From Viscum album (Eukaryota > Streptophyta > Magnoliopsida > Santalales > Viscaceae): a stretch of 64,000 nt of DNA. The position numbers and the translations under genes are program-made. The stretch spans positions 1,390,502,688 through 1,390,566,687 of the forward strand of contig OY728131.1 of assembly GCA_963277665.1 (NCBI GenBank), in the 5' to 3' direction. Below are positions 62,460 to 64,000 of this stretch, piece by piece. Numbering within the stretch: position 1 is the first letter of the stretch; each line of letters opens with the position of its first letter. Under the pieces are notes generated by a model. That model searched no databases, was not told the DNA's origin, and was given only the letters and a program-made list of their open reading frames with translations.

Positions 62460-64000
62460 TGTAAAAAAGGATTTGATGAAATTATGAGGAATGTATCTCT
62501 GTTGGAAAATCATGTCCCGTACTAATGTGTCACAATAGAATATATTTGATAATAAATTTCCTAATTTTTGTAGTGATGTTTGAAATCTCAGAATGGGAGT
62601 CTGTATAGTTGGATTGAATTTGTTTCAGAGATTATGTATCTAACACAGTTCATGGCCTATTTTTTCCCCCACATATATGTGTAAAGAAAAAATATGTTAT
62701 GATGAGCATGCTGGTTTCTATACCGAATCAACCAGGAGTCAATATTGAGTTGAATCTTTAACCATTGATTGATTATTTAAAACTTATATGGGAGGAAAGT
62801 GTTGATATTTTTTATGCATACAAGAAAAATTATTTTATTTCGCTTGAAATTATAATGTTAGGTATTAATGAATTTCATACATAAAGAAAATTATCTGGAT
62901 AAAATGTTAAGTGACTTAAATCTTTCCCATTTTGAGAATAAGAGACATTATATTATCAATTTAACAGTGGAATAAATATAGTGTATATGGGACATTGATG
63001 TTTTTTGTGAATTGATCATCCTTGTCGTATATTTAAAACGGTATTTAATGATTTACTAGAATGCAATCTTTCACCACAACCATTTTTAGTGGAATAATAT
63101 TACAATAGTGTGAAAACTATTTATTAAATATTTGGATAAAATTTAGTTCTGGTCTTCAATAGTATCTGGATGAAAAAATCTATTTTTTTAACTACATTAT
63201 TAGTGATTTTTATAGATAAAACAAAACATTGATGTTATCTATGTTGAGAAAAATATATGTGACCATTTGTATAGAAATTTGATAGACATAAAAGGGAAAA
63301 CAAAATTTGTATTTACTTATTTATTGGACATGACAGCAATGGTAATAGGTTAGGAGTTAGCTCCCAATATTAATGTAATCATAAAATATTTACCTCTGGC
63401 TTGTCACACATTTATCAAGAGTGATAAAATTAATTTTTTCAGTGTTTTTATGGTATAAGGTTACCAATTTGATATTTTTAAAATGCAAAGAATTTCATGT
63501 CAGTGAAGGATTTCATATCAATATGTATAAAATCTCATGACTTTCATGTATTGGTGAACTAACTTCTAGAATTCACACTATGTTGAATGTTTCAATAAGC
63601 TTTCACGAATACTATCACGGGGTTATGTAATTTTTTTAAAATCTATTTCTATCAATGTTATTGACCCAAAATTATTATATGAGTTGGATAATGAAGCTTC
63701 TGTTTTACTTTTTCACTAGAAATTTATTTCCCACCTACATTTTGGGATATAATGGTTAATCAGGTGGTTCATCTAGTGTGTGAGATAAGAATATGCAGCC
63801 CGTTTTATAAACATTGGATATATCCTTTCAAAAGGTATATGAAAATTTTAATGGTATATATTAAAAATCATTATCGACCAGAGGCCTCGATTGTTCAAAA
63901 AAATCATTCAATGAGGTGATTGAGTTCATTACCAAATATTTGTATGAAGTGGATCATATTGGTCTCCCTATGTCTCGACATTTAACAGTTGATAGTGAAT
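62460..64000 (+). pseudogene. TNP2-type CACTA transposase relic, cut by window edge
   Basis: The transposase binds and cuts the ends of CACTA elements. Readable blocks in order: MAYFFPHIYV (62650-62680; family 'WPVxLxPYNLPP'), SIPNQPGVNIELNL and PLIDYLKLIWEESVDIFYAY (62717-62820), INEFHT and LSG (62864-62900; family 'INDFPAYGNLSGW'), IDVIYVEKNICDHLYRNLID (63219-63280; family 'LDVMHIEKNVCDSLIGTLL'), ELAPNINVIIKYLPLACHTF (63355-63413), WMYPFKRY-like codons with YMKILMVYIKNHYRPEASIV (63837-63896), and YLYEVDHIGLPMSRH (63939-63983). Stops and shifts are common, and it continues past 64000. Confidence 0.9.

Larger units (their letters stand above)
60371..64000 (+). mobile_element. CACTA (En/Spm) transposon relic, 5' end to window edge
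   Basis: It starts cagtagtggaaatgcagttt at 60371, close to the CACTACTGGAAATGCAG termini of plant CACTA elements, with two changes in the first six bases. Subterminal repeats of the kind aaaaccgatgg (60471) and aaaaaccgttgat (60535) follow, as expected for the transposase-binding arms. A TNP2-type transposase relic occupies the right part. The element lies 150 bases into the interior of F, so it is younger than F. Its right end is outside the window. Confidence 0.8.

Overview
The window is intergenic plant DNA made of old, nested transposable elements. It is very AT-rich. I found no intact host gene, rRNA or canonical tRNA gene. Plant origin is supported by four things: chromodomain-bearing Ty3/gypsy (Tekay/Del-like) retrotransposons with very long LTRs and an initiator-Met-tRNA primer site; an Athila/Tat-like element with an Asp-tRNA primer site; a CACTA (En/Spm, TNP2-type) transposase relic; and tRNA-headed SINE-like insertions. 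Element density and decay suggest a large-genome seed plant. The species cannot be read from the sequence. Almost every open frame is a fragment of a broken retroelement gene or chance.

Layout, with element names A-F used only here. Positions 1-1349 are unassigned, with a GC-richer first 340 bases. Element E (about 1350-9922) is a decayed gypsy chromovirus: gag, protease, RT, RNase H, integrase and chromodomain remnants in order, a 14-G tract, then a 4.15-kb 3' LTR. Element B (about 12210-46130) is a second decayed chromovirus with LTRs of about 2.2 kb. It was split twice. Element C (16354-23361; 3.08-kb LTRs, 854-bp interior) sits in its RNase H region. Element A (25212-44080; the best-preserved chromovirus; 3.74-kb 5' LTR; exact ACACA target duplication) sits in its 3' LTR. 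The 3' LTR of A is split by element D (35795-42360), an Athila/Tat-like LTR element without recognisable pol. D in turn carries a tRNA-derived SINE candidate near 39066-39190. This is four nested levels whose order can be read directly.

To the right of B come unassigned AT-rich DNA; a GC-richer 0.7-kb tRNA-headed retroposon candidate (47409-48112) with 12-bp flanking repeats; more unassigned DNA; a 16-bp minisatellite (about 53955-54145); a 45-46-bp tandem array (about 55590-56300); and the 5' LTR of a further chromovirus (F, 56304-60218). A CACTA element begins at about 60371, inside F's leader, and runs off the right edge with a recognisable TNP2 transposase relic.

The elements do not form a cooperating system. 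The value of the window is its readable insertion history and a few non-coding structures: two tRNA-headed insertions, a 12-bp GGCC-type motif set, three tandem arrays, and non-autonomous LTR elements.
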